Shown: piece by piece, positions 11,006 through 24,119 of the stretch
How positions within the stretch are numbered: position 1 is the stretch's first letter
How the letters are laid out: the number at the start of each line of letters is the position of its first letter
Source of the DNA: Erpobdella octoculata
Lineage: Eukaryota > Annelida > Clitellata > Hirudinida > Erpobdellidae
Direction of reading: 5' to 3'
DNA: 64,000 nucleotides
Assembly: GCA_963978895.1 (NCBI GenBank)
Contig: OZ022242.1
Span: 18,296,977-18,360,976 of the forward strand
Notes under the pieces: generated by a model
Told to the model about the DNA's origin: nothing
Database searches by the model: none
What the model saw: only the letters and a program-made list of their open reading frames with translations
Position numbers and translations under genes: made by a program

Positions 11006-11774
11006 ACCGTACACATAATATCATAAACAGCATTCCAGTCAGTTGAGAAACAGGTGACAAGAAGTACATTTTTATAAACATGATTATTAAAAATTATAGC
11101 ATGAAAAATTTACCAAACTAGTTTAAAAAATAAGATGAAGAGATGACAGTGGTCCTTCACTGTAAAACAAGGTCAAACAATGACATCGTTAAAAACAGTC
11201 CTGGAAAAACTAGTAAAAATTGAATTAGAGAATTTATGCAAAATCTCGTTCGCAGAAAAACTTCAACAACAAAAACAAAAATAACAACTACAATAACATC
11301 AACAACACTAACAACAATTCAACAACAACTCCACACGGCTGGCATTAAAATATTACGAACAAGCTCCTCATGTCGAAGTGAATTAAATTTAACGGAGAAC
11401 ATTTCTTCTCAGCTTCTTTAAGAAATTCACATTTCATTTTCGCGATAAAATTTTATTTCACGAAACAACGTCCTTGCTTTATTTTTTCATTTTTAAAGAA
11501 TTTCTTTGTTGCTAATGGGTTTGAGGAAATTCATTATTTCCGAAAAAGTGGTTTATGTCCGGTGAATATTATTTTTTAAGTAGTTGCAGAAGATTGAGCG
11601 TTTGCATTGAGTTGATTTTAGTTCAATGTTTTTTAGCCGTCACCAAAAATTCTCAATTTCTTTAAGGCTGGAAAAGAGCAAAAAGCGGATTAACTTTTCC
11701 ACCAAAGGTTAGATGAACAGGAATGAGTTTTTTCCAAACTGTACGAAACGTTTGAAAACAAAAGAGCCAAAACA
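11006..11774. other. AT-rich spacer, nothing recognised
   Basis: A CAA-rich patch (11260-11330) yields a low-complexity frame. No gene is supported. Confidence 0.4.
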
Positions 11775-11880
11775 TTTGCAGGAATTTAAATTGCTAGATT
11801 TATGACAACATTTGCAGGAATTTATATTACTGGTTTTATGACAACATTTGCAGGAGTTTACATTACTAGTTTTATGACAT
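11775..11880. repeat. 36-bp tandem repeat, three copies
   Basis: CATTTGCAGGAATTTA followed by 20 bases ending in TTTATGACAA is present three times with a few substitutions. Confidence 0.8.
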
Positions 11881-12324
11881 TTCACTGTTTATTTTTCAAA
11901 GTAGTGCTGCCTTACAAGTAATTTAACAACGTTTTGTTACTGAAAGCTTTATTGAGTAACAAAAGCACAGTCAACAGAAACATTTTGTAAAAAATCGCGA
12001 ACTACATCTTTCAAACAAGTGAAGTAAAAAACAAAGTTTCTTTAAAGACACACTTTTTGTGGGGCGCCTTTTGTATTTATATTCAAAAAAGCGTTCTATC
12101 CTGTTTAAAAAATAGCAGATGGTTAGTTTGAGTAAAAGGCGCCCTACGTTTTAAGTTATAAAAATGTATGGCTTGTTATACGAATGTCCACAATTAATGC
12201 ATGCCTCAATAAAAACATTTCTCAAACAGCCCAGAGAAAAATTATTTTTATCTTTTTTGTTCACAAAAACGTGGTATTTAAAAAAAATTTAATATTTTAT
12301 TTAAAGAAGTAAGTAATGATTTTA
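11881..12324. other. Dispersed AT-rich repeat copy
   Basis: CAAACAAGTGAAGTAAAAAA and the following AAAGTTTCTTTAAAGACACA (12014-12053) recur at 19706-19750 with small changes, so part of this stretch belongs to a repeat also present near 19.7 kb. No coding potential is seen. Confidence 0.4.
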
Positions 12325-12445
12325 GGCCTGTACAAACAGGACGGTCCAAATTAGACGGACCGGGGGCCAGGAATTTTGGCTTAACTGGCGGGCTGAGTTG
12401 TCGACGGACCGGTTAGAGCTGGTCCGAGAAAAATTGGCCCGTGCA
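12325..12445. repeat. GC-rich repeat with a copy at 53.1 kb
   Basis: AGGCCTGTACAAACAGG, a block of GGACCGG words and GGGCTGAGTTGTCG recur in the same order at 53134-53230. The block could be a terminal region of a hAT-like element, but no partner end or target duplication was found. Confidence 0.45.
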
Positions 12446-12451
12446 GTACTC

Positions 12452-12592
12452 TGCAATGAATGCATGGTTCAAATGTTCTAATTTCAAGTACTAATCACTG
12501 ATATTACAGTACCACAATGAATGCATGGTTCAAATGTTCTAATTTCAAGTGCTAATCAGTACTAATCACTGATATTACAGTACCACAATTTG
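12452..12592. repeat. Tandem duplication, two copies of about 61 bp
   Basis: AATGAATGCATGGTTCAAAT through ACTGATATTACAGTACCAC occurs twice in a row; the second copy has an extra AATCAGTACT. Confidence 0.85.
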
Positions 12593-13315
12593 AAAATCAA
12601 TGGATTTTCTTCCACGTGAAATATGTATTATCAAACCACAAGTAATCAAAATGCCGTATGTGGTAATGGTAACCACAATACGCTGAAATGTTATATGTTG
12701 TTATGTTTGCATATTTGTGACAAAAACCTGAAACTTTTAAGTGATGATGAAATAAATGAAAAATAAAATTAAAAAAATTAAAAAAAGTTTACAATTTTAA
12801 GCAGAGTGATGAAAAGCTCAACAAAACAAACTATTGACTAATAATCAATCGAGACACAAAAATAAATCATCCAATCAAAGGCGGACACACAAACCTTCAT
12901 AAATCACTGTGTCTGAGAGAGGAAAATTATTTGAACAATTCAACCATTTATTATTTCATCGACATTTTAATTTAACTAGTCATCCAATGTTTCTAATTTA
13001 TTTATTCATTTTTCTAGTCGTTTACAAAAACGATTGATTAACATAATGCATGATCCATCCCACATTCTTGCATAATTCAATTTTTTTGACAAGGACAAAT
13101 ATTGAAACGGTTCTGTTTCAATAGCGGTCTTTGCAAAAAAATTAAAAAATTAAAATTGAACCAAAAAATTCATAAAATTAAATTATACTGCAGCTTTTTT
13201 TGTGTGTTTCTCAATTTTTAATTTAACAAAACCAAGTTTTAATGAAATAAATGGTTCATGTTCCATGGAGATTTAACACCGATGGAGACTTACGAAGAAA
13301 AATTCAAGACGACGA
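12593..13315. other. AT-rich spacer, nothing recognised
   Basis: No gene, RNA or repeat structure was found. Confidence 0.45.
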
Positions 13316-13326
13316 CGACAACGATA

Positions 13327-13397
<71 letters not shown>

Positions 13398-13490
13398 AAT
13401 GACGACGACGACGACGATGTTGATAATGATGAAGATGATGATGATGATGATAATGATGATGATAATAATTATGATTATTATTATTATAAT
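13316..13490. repeat. (GAT)n microsatellite
   Basis: GATGAT repeats with GAC and AAT interruptions. Poly-Asp, poly-Met and poly-His frames here are artefacts. Confidence 0.97.
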
Positions 13491-13974
13491 AAATGGAAAA
13501 CAAACAAAATGTCTATTGACACACATTTTTCTGTCATAGGCCATCACTCTTGGAGCGAGGATTGTGTTTAAAGAATATGTTTTTAAGAGGCCAAAACAAG
13601 CACAGATGTTAAGTGGAAAAAATAAATGAGATATGTGAAAAATGTTGAGGAATTTGGTTATGAACTAACTTAAAAAATTGAAATTGTACGAATGCCAACG
13701 TCAAATAAATGAAAAAAGAGAAAAAAATTGAAATTAGAAATAGGGAGGTGACAGAAAGAAAAATGTGAAATTGAAAAAAGAGAGATGTTAAGAAACGGAT
13801 AAACCAGATAACAAACGACACAGTAAAATGATGAAAATTGAGTAACAAAGTTAGTGTTTTCTTTATAAGTTATTTTTTATCGTTAAATATGATTGGATAT
13901 TTTTCTGAAAGACCCTAATAATCGACACCATATCTACAACAATAACCACCATTATTTTCTCCTCCGCAACTACG
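13491..13974. other. AT-rich spacer, nothing recognised
   Basis: Purine-rich and AT-rich sequence without a credible frame. Confidence 0.45.
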
Positions 13975-14012
13975 ATGCTCATCATCATCATCATCATCAT
14001 CATCACCACCAC

Positions 14013-14053
<41 letters not shown>

Positions 14054-14230
14054 CCACCACCACCACCATCATCATAATAATAATCATCATCATTATCATC
14101 ATCATCATCATCACCATTGTCATTATCGTCGTCGTCTTCGTCGTTGTCGTCGTCATCATCATAATCATCACCATTGCTGTCACCATCATCCTCATCACCA
14201 ACACCTTTATCATCGTCATCATCCACATTT
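13975..14230. repeat. (ATC)n microsatellite with CAC and GTC variants
   Basis: Imperfect ATC array. The 160-aa His-rich frame and its counterparts are artefacts. Confidence 0.95.
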
Positions 14231-14877
14231 TATTATTTCCTCTGCTGCAACTAGTGTCTCCAACAACTTCCACAGCAACTCCCTCACTCTCCAACATTAC
14301 CATCTCCCCCAGCAAAACACCACCACCTGCACTGGCAACATCCTCCTCAGCGTCGTCATCTTAAGTATCATGTAATGGAAGATATACGCAGTATTAAAAC
14401 ATCGCATAGAAGAACAAGATTATCTTCAAAGTACACCATAACACAGAGATCAATGAAGATTGTTTCTTTTTATTTTTACATAAAATTCATAATAATAAAA
14501 ACAATGAAACGTATTTTCACAATTTAACTGGGCTTTTTGCTCAACAAATAATTGTTCAACGATGTTTGAATAAATAAATTTAATTAATTAGATTCCGTTG
14601 TAAAAATTTCTTTTATCTCCCCTTATCAGTCTGAGCAATCTTCTAAATTTTGCCTTCAAAAGTGAAATTCTCCATCCATCATATTGCAGTTTCATCTTTC
14701 ACTCTATCTTCGCTTTTTTCTCTCTTTTTACTCTCTTAATCATGCTGGTGAAATAATAACAGTTTTATAATAATTGTCCTGCTAGTTAATACTAATGTTA
14801 TTAAACGCTTGTGAAGTATTTATACTAAGTTGTCAAAAAAATTATATAATTAAGTTTTTATCTTTGTTATTAAAACC
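14231..14877. other. Spacer, nothing recognised
   Basis: The first 120 bp are CA/CT-rich. The rest is AT-rich without features. Confidence 0.4.
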
Positions 14878-15033
14878 ACCACTCCACATCATCACCACTA
14901 CCATCGTCAGCAACGTCATCGTAATCATCACAATCATCATCATCACTACCATCGTCAGCAACGTCATCGTAATCATCACAATCATCATCATCACAATCGC
15001 CATCATCATAATCATCATCGCCGTCATCATAAC
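14878..15033. repeat. (ATC)n tract with an internal 54-bp duplication
   Basis: ACTACCATCGTCAGCAACGT and the following AATCATCACAATCATC occur twice (14895 and 14945) inside an imperfect ATC tract. Confidence 0.85.
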
Positions 15034-15989
<956 letters not shown>

Positions 15990-16520
15990 TAGGGATGTGT
16001 CGGGTCGGATACAGGATAGCATCCGGATAATAAAACTCCAGATTATACCGGATCCGGATTTCGGATGCCGGATACCGAATATTTTCAAAACATTATTAAT
16101 TATAAAAAATGAGAAGGCTGATTGAAACTTGAAAGTTTTAAGTTCAAGTTTTAACTTTAAAAGCAATAAGTAATAACAGATCATATAAAAAGATTTAAAC
16201 AAGTTGCAACTAAGTCTACAAAAAAGTACAAAGTAACATTCAAATTATGGGCTAACTAGCTTAACTGATTAAGAGCTTCACATTTATTTTTCATTATTAG
16301 TTGCTCCGTTTTTTTAGCAGAAGATGGCAACAAGTGTGACTCAGCACATTTCCTGCATAGGTGAAAAACGTTCACTGTTAACACTTGCTGGTGGCGGCGC
16401 AAGAAACGTTTTGGCCAACATATATTAAAATTAATTTTTTTTTATATTTCACCGGATATCTAACTGCCGGATACCGGCTGCCGGAAAGCATCCGGATAGG
16501 TGATATCCGGCATATCCCTA
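15990..16520. mobile_element. hAT-type non-autonomous element, CCGGATA-rich
   Basis: The ends TAGGGATGTG and CATATCCCTA are inverted. The element lies in (TA)n with near-matching 8-bp flanks (ATACATAT left, ATATATAT right). Both subterminal regions are packed with ATCCGG/CCGGATA words: 16018-16080 on the left and 16450-16512 on the right. The central 370 bp are AT-rich and non-coding. The flanks are simple sequence, so the duplication is weak evidence; the termini and clustered subterminal words fit a hAT MITE. Confidence 0.65.
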
Positions 16521-16675
16521 ATATATATATATATATATATATATATAATTCTAGTCTACAGACACTTTTTTAAAAACAATGTACTGACAAAAGCAGTTTA
16601 CATAATGTATACTGTTTTATATTTAAATTTATATTTCCATGTCATCAGTGCAGTACAAATTTGTACTCATTAAGC

Positions 16676-17906
16676 CTGTGGTTCTTAATCTTTTTTTCCC
16701 GCACCCCCTTCGGACAAACCCGATTTGACCGCACCCCCTACTTTTTCATATAAAAAACCATAGGTAAAATGTAAGTAATTTGCATCAAGTTTTTTATTTA
16801 ATTTATTTTCTGTTACTTGCAACCAATTATGTCAGAAAAATGAGGACCAATCTTTAACAATGCAATTCGCATATCATCAGCGGCCTCCAATCAAATTCTT
16901 TGCTTGGTTTCCACATTTACCAAAGCAGAAAAGCTAATCTCACACAAGTAGGCAGTAGCAAAAAAAGTGATGAATGTCAGAGCACTTTTGGCCAAAGCTG
17001 GTTAACTATCTAAAAAGAAGTATAAAGCTTTTTACTTTTAACAATTTGATAAGAAACTAGGTAAAAGACAATTAGGATTAGTTTGTCAATAATTGATCAA
17101 AATCCTAGTTGAAGTAAACTTGCTGCAGCGTTACATCAAGCTCTTTTCTGGTTAAGAACGATAATCGACTAGAAATTGTTGGAATGCACTGCACTGAAAT
17201 GCTCTTTTAGCTTGTTCTGTTTTAAATCGTCATTGACAGGACTTTGTCACTTAAAAAACAATTTGTTTGTTCGTTGTGTGTCATCTTTGTCAATGATAAA
17301 AGTGAAACCATACTGAACACAGCTTTCTGAATATTCCTGTTTTTGACACCTTTTAGTTTTGAAATGCCAGGGACGGATCCGGGGGTAGGGGAATGCATCC
17401 CCCAGTGTAACAATTAAAAAGATTTTGGGTAGAATACCTGGTTTTGGAAAATGACTGTTGTTGAAAGTAAAATTACTGAAAAATACTTACAACTACCTAC
17501 AGGTCATTATCTTTTTTGGAAGGAAAAAGTGGAAGTCTTTCCATTTTTTGTTTGAAAAATACCCCCATTCCAATTTTGGAATTGCAGAGCAAAAAATGAA
17601 CCCACCAAATTTCAACTTGATTGGATAACGGGAATTTGGTTTTTGTATTGGTAAAGAGTCCCAAGTTATGGTTTAAACAAGCAAACACGGTTAAGGTAAA
17701 ATAAATGATCTAAAAATACAAATATTGCCAAAATTAAAGATTTTCAAAACTTTCTAATTATTATCCGCAAAAAATAAAATTGTATAGGTTATTTGCTTCA
17801 ATTTTGAAAAATTTGTTTTTTAAACTTTTATTTTTCGCACCCCCCTAAACTAGAACGGCACCCGTCCTTGGGGGGGGGGGTTCACTCCACCGGTTAAGAA
17901 ACCCTG
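16676..17906. mobile_element. hAT-type element with 8-bp duplication CATTAAGC
   Basis: CATTAAGC at 16668-16675 is repeated at 17907-17914. The ends CTGTGGTTCTTAATC and GGTTAAGAAACCCTG are imperfect inverted repeats of the CAGTGGTTCTTAA type known from hAT elements. Blocks of GCACCCCC lie just inside both ends. No transposase frame is left. At 17360-17410 a shorter GGATCCGGGG-to-CCCCAGTG segment looks like a fragment of another hAT, and 17560-17700 carries an inverted copy of the dispersed CGTCATCC family. Confidence 0.75.
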
Positions 17907-17914
17907 CATTAAGC

Positions 17915-19400
17915 AATGATCTAAGTTATATAAAACCATTTTATCAGCAATCAATGAGGTCAACTGGAGAGGTTGTTTATTTATTGATACATCAATAATT
18001 TAGATCTAGATCACCAAATAATAATATAAAAAAAAATAAAAAACAAGTAAAATACATGCGATTGCATTCATTGTTGCTTTAAATTTGTGAGGAGCTGTGT
18101 GAAATATGTTTTTACTTGTGAGGTATAAATGCCAATTTTCTCTGAATTTATGATTTTCTTCTGATTAGACTGTTATTATCCGTGTTACTGATTTACCGCA
18201 TTGTAATACTATATTGAGCTATTTGATATATCGAAATATGTCTTTAACCGTTTGAAAAGCTGTTAATTTAATAAAAAAATTGAAAAAATGCGGAACGGGG
18301 TGGGGCGCTTCTGTTAAATTCGCCCCTAAAAACTGCAGTAAAAATAATATTAAAAATATAAAAAAATATAGCAGAGCTATTACTGCTCGTCAAATGAACT
18401 CAAACGAAAAGAAAATTTAAGTAAACTTAATCCTTGAAGTATTTAACTACATTCATGAAAGCGCAAAAATATGCGACAACCCAAGCATTCAAAAAAACAA
18501 CTGGCCACATCTGGACACAAACATCAGTTTGACAAAATCTTGATTGTTTTAACGTTTTGATAAATTACAGAAAATAGAAAAAAGAAAAAGAGAGTTCAAG
18601 AAATACGTGAAAAATTTATTAAAGAAAAATTACTTATAAGTTTTCTTATTAATATTATGTACTTCAATTAGGTATAAATGAAAAATAAAAATATTTGTGT
18701 TGTTTGGATAGATTGAAATTGATGATAATGACAACATATTTTTCGAAATGAGAATCAAATATTCGTCGTCAACTCAATTGCTTAAAATACAAATTTTTTG
18801 ATTCGGTGAACAAATTAGATGTTTTGTTTTTAAAATATATATTATTAGAACAGCATAATTTTTATTGTCAGTATGATTTGCGAGGAAATAAAAATAAGAT
18901 CAAAGCTGAATTTTTTTCAATCTTCAAAACTGAATTCAGAACAAGATATCAGAAGTGATAACGCAGTCTGAAAGCAGTGTATTTATCACTAAATACCAAC
19001 AGATCAAAATCAAAAATGTAATTGGATTATCAAGAACAATATCTGAATAAACTTTGGAAATAAATTAAACATTATTCATATCTTCATAGATTAGTTTATA
19101 ATAAATGTTTTGCCACGTTTAATTTAATACATGTAAAATGAGTAATTTAAAACTCAAAAGACGACTAAACAATTTGTCTAAAACTTTGAAGTTTTAGTTT
19201 TTTCATATTTTGCATACTAATTGCTGAAAAAATAAATTCCTTTAATAACAACACAAATATGTAGTTTTACACATCAATATTTGATAAAATAAAGTAAAAA
19301 ATTCAGAAAAATTAAACAGTAGATGTCAAACATAAAATATCAAAGCTCTCTGGAAAATTCAGCATTTGTTTTGCTATTATATATCTTACTGATAGGGTTA
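17915..19400. other. AT-rich DNA, nothing recognised
   Basis: No credible gene or repeat unit. The AT content is high throughout. Confidence 0.4.
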
Positions 19401-20185
19401 CCCGGTGTTGCCCGGGTTTTCTTTGTTTAGTTTTTTTTCTTTTTTGTCAATGAAACGTCAAATAAATAACAGATTTTGTTTTTAAATAAATTTTTGGTTG
19501 ATGAGAAATTTCTCATAAACAAAGTCTAAATAATAATAACTTTGATGTAGACAGCTGAGAGAGAATCAACATTGTATCAATACCACTAATAGGGTAAATC
19601 ATGGGGAGAAAATGCCTTCGTCTTGCCCCACTCCCACCCCCGATTTACGTCCGTGCGGACGGCAAGCAGAGAAAAAAAGAAAAATCACACAAATGTTTAA
19701 ATCAAACAAGTGAAAGTTAAAAAACAAAGTTTTTTAAAAACACACTTTTTTATTTTTTTTAAATTATGCAAATCGATTTCTAAATGCAATAATAGTTTAA
19801 CCATTGTTAATAGTAAAACTTCAGTCAACAGTTTAATACGTTTTTGTCATAGTCATGGTTACCTAAAAGTTCATTTAGATGACGCTAGCGCCAGCTAGTG
19901 AATAATTGTTAAATGCGTTACAAAATGAATATTGAAATTATTTGAAATAATGATTAAATCGCTTCAAAAACTATTGAATATTGTTTTGCTAAAGTTCATG
20001 CTGAAAGTTTTAGAGTTCTAACTTGTCTAAAAGTTGGTGAAAAACTAATTCAAAAAATTTGACGACAGGCAGAGAAGTGAAGTGAAGTGAAAGTGTGTAA
20101 AAATAATCTTATTTTAAAAATAAGAGTAACAAAAGAAGTAAGTATGCGAAATTTTATTTAAATCGGTGCAGTGTTATATATCGCG
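19401..20185 (-). mobile_element. Relic with CCCGG hairpin at one end
   Basis: CCCGG-TGTTGC-CCGGG (19401-19416) matches the hairpins at 2753 and 62422. At the other side, GAAATTTTATTTAAATCGG (20149-20167) and ATATCGCGTTACAAACAGAC resemble the tail-like blocks near 2953 and 28013. The middle holds a copy of the repeat also seen at 12014. The two ends may belong to one element of about 780 bp, but the intervening sequence is degraded. Confidence 0.35.
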
Positions 20186-20665
20186 TTACAAACAGACAAA
20201 TTAATGAAATGAAATGATAATATGACAAAATTTAACGTGGAGTCAGTTAATAGTTAGACTTCTAGGACACAGAAATCTAACAATTGTTGATTGATAGAAT
20301 AGCTTTAAAAAAAAGTTACTGATTTAGTAACATTAAGTCGAAACAAAATAATTTATTGGAATATAAAAAAGACGGAAACAATTTTAACGAATTTCATCAT
20401 CTCCTGAATTAAAATAAATTTGATTACAGACAATTCGAAGTAAAATAACACAACTTTTTGAAAGAACAGCCGACATTGATAAAAAGTAGAAGGCCTGGTC
20501 ACTGTTATTTTCCAAAGTTTATGGTGACAACTTGTCGTTTTCATAAAATGCTGTTTCTGTTTATTTTTGTCTAAAAATCTGATTATCACAATACTATCAA
20601 TCTACTCTTAAAAGAATGAAAACTTTTTTAAACACTTAAGGCTTAAAAAATGGTTATTAAAAATA
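20186..20665. other. AT-rich spacer, nothing recognised
   Basis: No supported feature. Small frames on the minus strand lack any recognisable sequence. Confidence 0.4.
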
Positions 20666-21678
<1,013 letters not shown>

Positions 21679-21837
21679 GTTATTTTTATTTTTGTTACAA
21701 GTGTACCGTTTCCTTTAAAAGTAACTTAATCAAATATCATAACCTAAATTACTTTCATCAAATATCAACTTAGTTGTCGTCACTTGCCAAATAAATATCC
21801 ATTATCCATTTATCCATAAAGGATAAATTGACGGGAG

Positions 21838-22093
21838 ATCAAGGGGAACGTGAAAACAAGCAGAAACGGGATAGTAAACGAAACGGGAGAACAAACGGGA
21901 ACGGTAGACCAAGCAGGGAAGGAAACGGGAGCAAGAAAGAAGAACGATAGAAAAACTTTCAAAAACCCGGGCATTGTACACTCGAGTGCTTTTCGAGATT
22001 GATTTTTTTAATTGACATAATTTTGTACATTAAACTCTTAGTAAAAAAACAAAATAATTTAAAATGCAAAACAACGTTTGCTGGGTCAGCTAG
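21838..22093 (+). mobile_element. Helitron-like relic, terminal hairpin interrupted
   Basis: The segment starts with GGGAACG/GAAACGGG repeats like the minisatellite at 2476-2715. It has the same AGAAAAACTTTCAAAAACCC approach to the hairpin and ends in CAGCTAG before T (CTAG 22090-22093). Between CCCGGGCA (21965) and TGCTGGGTCAGCTAG lie about 105 bp that have no counterpart at 2753-2780, so something appears to have inserted into the hairpin loop. Confidence 0.4.
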
Positions 22094-22107
22094 TATATAT
22101 ATATATA

Positions 22108-22318
22108 GGCGCTGGTGGCAGAGCGGTAGAGCGCTCGTCTGTCGATCATTAGGTCGGCAGTTCAAGCCTAACCGGCGTCACCAGCGTAACTCCCTTAAGC
22201 AAGGAGTTCACTCGCATTTGCTAAAGGGGTAGGCGCCTATAAATGGCTGCCTCTGCAAAGAACCCTTCAGTGGCCTTGAAGTCCTTTAGGATTTATGCCA
22301 CTCTAAATATTGTCAAAC

Positions 22319-22321
<3 letters not shown>
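22108..22321 (+). mobile_element. tRNA-derived SINE, copy 2
   Basis: Second copy of the SINE at 10754 with the same GGCGCTG start, A box, B box (AGTTCAAGCCTA) and ATTGTCAAACATT end. It sits inside a (TA)n tract, with 15 bp of TA before it and 60 bp after it. About ten substitutions separate the two copies. No independent target duplication can be read because the flanks are simple sequence. Confidence 0.85.

Positions 22322-22378
<57 letters not shown>
22322..22378. repeat. (TA)n between the SINE and the LTR element
   Basis: Perfect TA tract that forms the left flank of the LTR element; the right flank at 24261-24270 is also TA. Confidence 0.9.
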
Positions 22379-22384
<6 letters not shown>

Positions 22385-22522
22385 TGTAAAATCGATGATT
22401 TTACGATCAGTTTCTCATTGATAGAGATTAATAGGGTTTATTAAGCTTCATGAAGGAATTATTACAATAAACTGCAAAACCATTCTATTGAGCCCGGTAT
22501 ACGATTTGGTGATATCGTAACA
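22379..22522 (+). repeat. 5' LTR of the SAP element
   Basis: The TG...CA body spans 22385-22522. The boundary may lie six bases further left if the purine tract abuts the LTR, as the 3' copy suggests. The internal palindrome AAAATCGATGATTTT lies near the start. Confidence 0.75.
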
Positions 22523-22548
22523 TTGGTGTCTTGAAGTGGGATACAAAA

Positions 22549-22827
22549 ATGGTTTTGAAATCATTGGATGAGCTTTGGGCGAGTGAAATGAAAGACGAGC
22601 TGGAGAAACGTGGCCTGAGGGATACAGGTAAAAAGGACGAACTTATGGAACGCCTCTTAGCCGCGTTAGTGAATGAAGGCTATGGGCCTGACGACGATGA
22701 ATATTTGTTCGATATTGACGAGGAAGCTGTGGTTAGGCGGAGAAAATTGAAAAACAAATTGCTGGATAGAAAAAAGAACAAGCGAGAGAAAACATGGCAG
22801 CACAGGGGAAGACAGGAGAAGGAATGA
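22549..22827 (+). CDS. SAP-domain N-terminal frame (92 aa), possible gag
   Basis: The frame opens at ATG 22549, 26 bases after the LTR; no earlier ATG is in frame. Residues 4-40 read SLDELWASEMKDELEKRG, then LRDTGKKDELMERLL, which fits a SAP domain (two amphipathic helices, a putative DNA-binding fold). An acidic stretch (DDDEYLFDIDEE) and a basic, lysine-rich segment follow. At 22770-22776 the sequence is A AAA AAG in this frame, a heptamer of the type used for -1 ribosomal frameshifting. After it the -1 frame is open and carries the rest of the protein. If there is no shift, translation stops at 22827. SAP-like domains at the start of retroelement proteins are plausible, but I cannot confirm a family match by eye. 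Confidence 0.6.
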   Translation: MVLKSLDELWASEMKDELEKRGLRDTGKKDELMERLLAALVNEGYGPDDDEYLFDIDEEAVVRRRKLKNKLLDRKKNKREKTWQHRGRQEKE

Positions 22828-24119
22828 TTCTTGGCCACAAAGTAGCAGCAGCCGGTACAACTGTTGCGAGTTTGGTCGCAGGGTTGGCTGAGGCAGTGGT
22901 GGACACGGTTCTGGACCAGCGGGTTGCTGGTGATGTGGGTTGCTGCAGCGAAACCCAATTTGAACTGGAGTCCACCAGCTGTGTCTCAGAGCATGTGACG
23001 GATGACGGCCGTACAGACTGCACAAGTCAGGTGGGTCATGATGATGAGCCTGTTAAAGACGGTCATGATAAGGAACCTTGCAAAGATGTTTAAGATGAAC
23101 CATGCAAAGATGGTGATGACGAGCCTGGCAAAGATGGTGACAATGATACAGTCGGTTTGGACGTCGACAACAAATTTAAAGAAGATGAAAAGAATGTTGA
23201 AAACGAAATGCAAAACGATGAGGATGAAAGTGACGATGATGATTATAATAATGGCAATAACAGCGATGGCTTTTACCCATACCGCGATGGTTCTGAAACG
23301 GAATCCTCCATAACAGACGACGGCACCGAATATTCAGGGTCAGATCTTAGTGACGAATCTGACTCGGATGAAGCAACCGAGGATTTAGAAACGGACGCAA
23401 CTCCAATTGAGATATACGTCAAAGTTAACTTGACAAAAAAAGAAGACACTGATTTGAGAGACGATGGCCATAATTTGAAGAAAGATCCGCTGGACGATAC
23501 GAAAGTTGACACCGACGAAAGAACCGAGTTGGAATGTGAAAAGAAAAAGTTCGATTGTAGCTTGGAAGAAAACAAACATGACGGCGATGAGCTTCTCCAA
23601 AACAACAATAGCAGTGCAGCAAGCAAAAAAGATGAGCCAAGAACAGAGAACGGTAACGAAGGTTCTATATCCGATGAATCCACAGAGGATTCTAGATCAG
23701 ATAGACTAAGAGTCATTGTAAAATCAAATAAAAGTTTGATGAATGGATTTATTGGATTTATGGAACGTGTTTTCGAAAAACCTTTTGAAGAATTTCTTGA
23801 GAAAGATCTAAAAGATGTGAAGGAAGAAGAAAAAGCAGACAATTCCGATAAACCGTGCAAAAATGTTGAGGACGAGGCATGCAAAAAAGGCTGTGATGAA
23901 CCGTGCAGAAGTGGTGACGATGAGCCAAAGAAAGACTCTGTTGATGAGCCAAAAAAGGACTGGAAGAAACTGCATCAAACGGTCAAGAGACTTGACCATG
24001 TTGTTTGCGAATTGCGGTCAAAGCCACGAGTAAAGATAAAGTTATTTTGTGTTTGTGCCGAGTCGCATTTCTCTAAAGCGACTATGCTGTTTGGGACGAA
24101 CAGAATTAAGAAGGGGTAA
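22776..24119 (+). pseudogene. Acidic repeat-rich continuation of the SAP protein, one internal stop
   Basis: This is the -1 frame relative to the SAP frame. It is open from the slippery heptamer to 24119 except for one TAA at 23091-23093. The stop lies within a degenerate repeat (DEPCKDG, DDEPVKDG, DKEPCKDV types) where sister units have GAG or GAT codons, so a point mutation explains it. After the stop, 320 residues follow: a very acidic Asp/Glu/Ser-rich centre, a short segment near 23730 (LMNGFIGFMERVFEKPFEEF) that may be helical, then further DEPCK repeats and a basic C-terminus that includes LDHVVCELRSK. The stop codon TAA overlaps the start of the 3' LTR. No catalytic motif or zinc knuckle is visible. 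The function is unknown; a gag-like or captured host protein are both possible. Confidence 0.55.

Noticed and set aside
13893..14375. His-rich 160-aa frame as a metal-binding protein
   Set aside because: It reads an imperfect ATC array; the tail has no domain.
16676..17906. Target duplication for the GGATCCGG fragment at 17360-17410
   Set aside because: No matching flanks could be found, so it is not reported as a separate insertion.
23273..23884. A 203-aa minus-strand frame within the SAP element
   Set aside because: It is the antisense shadow of the acidic plus-strand frame (Ser/Phe-rich complement of Asp/Glu codons).
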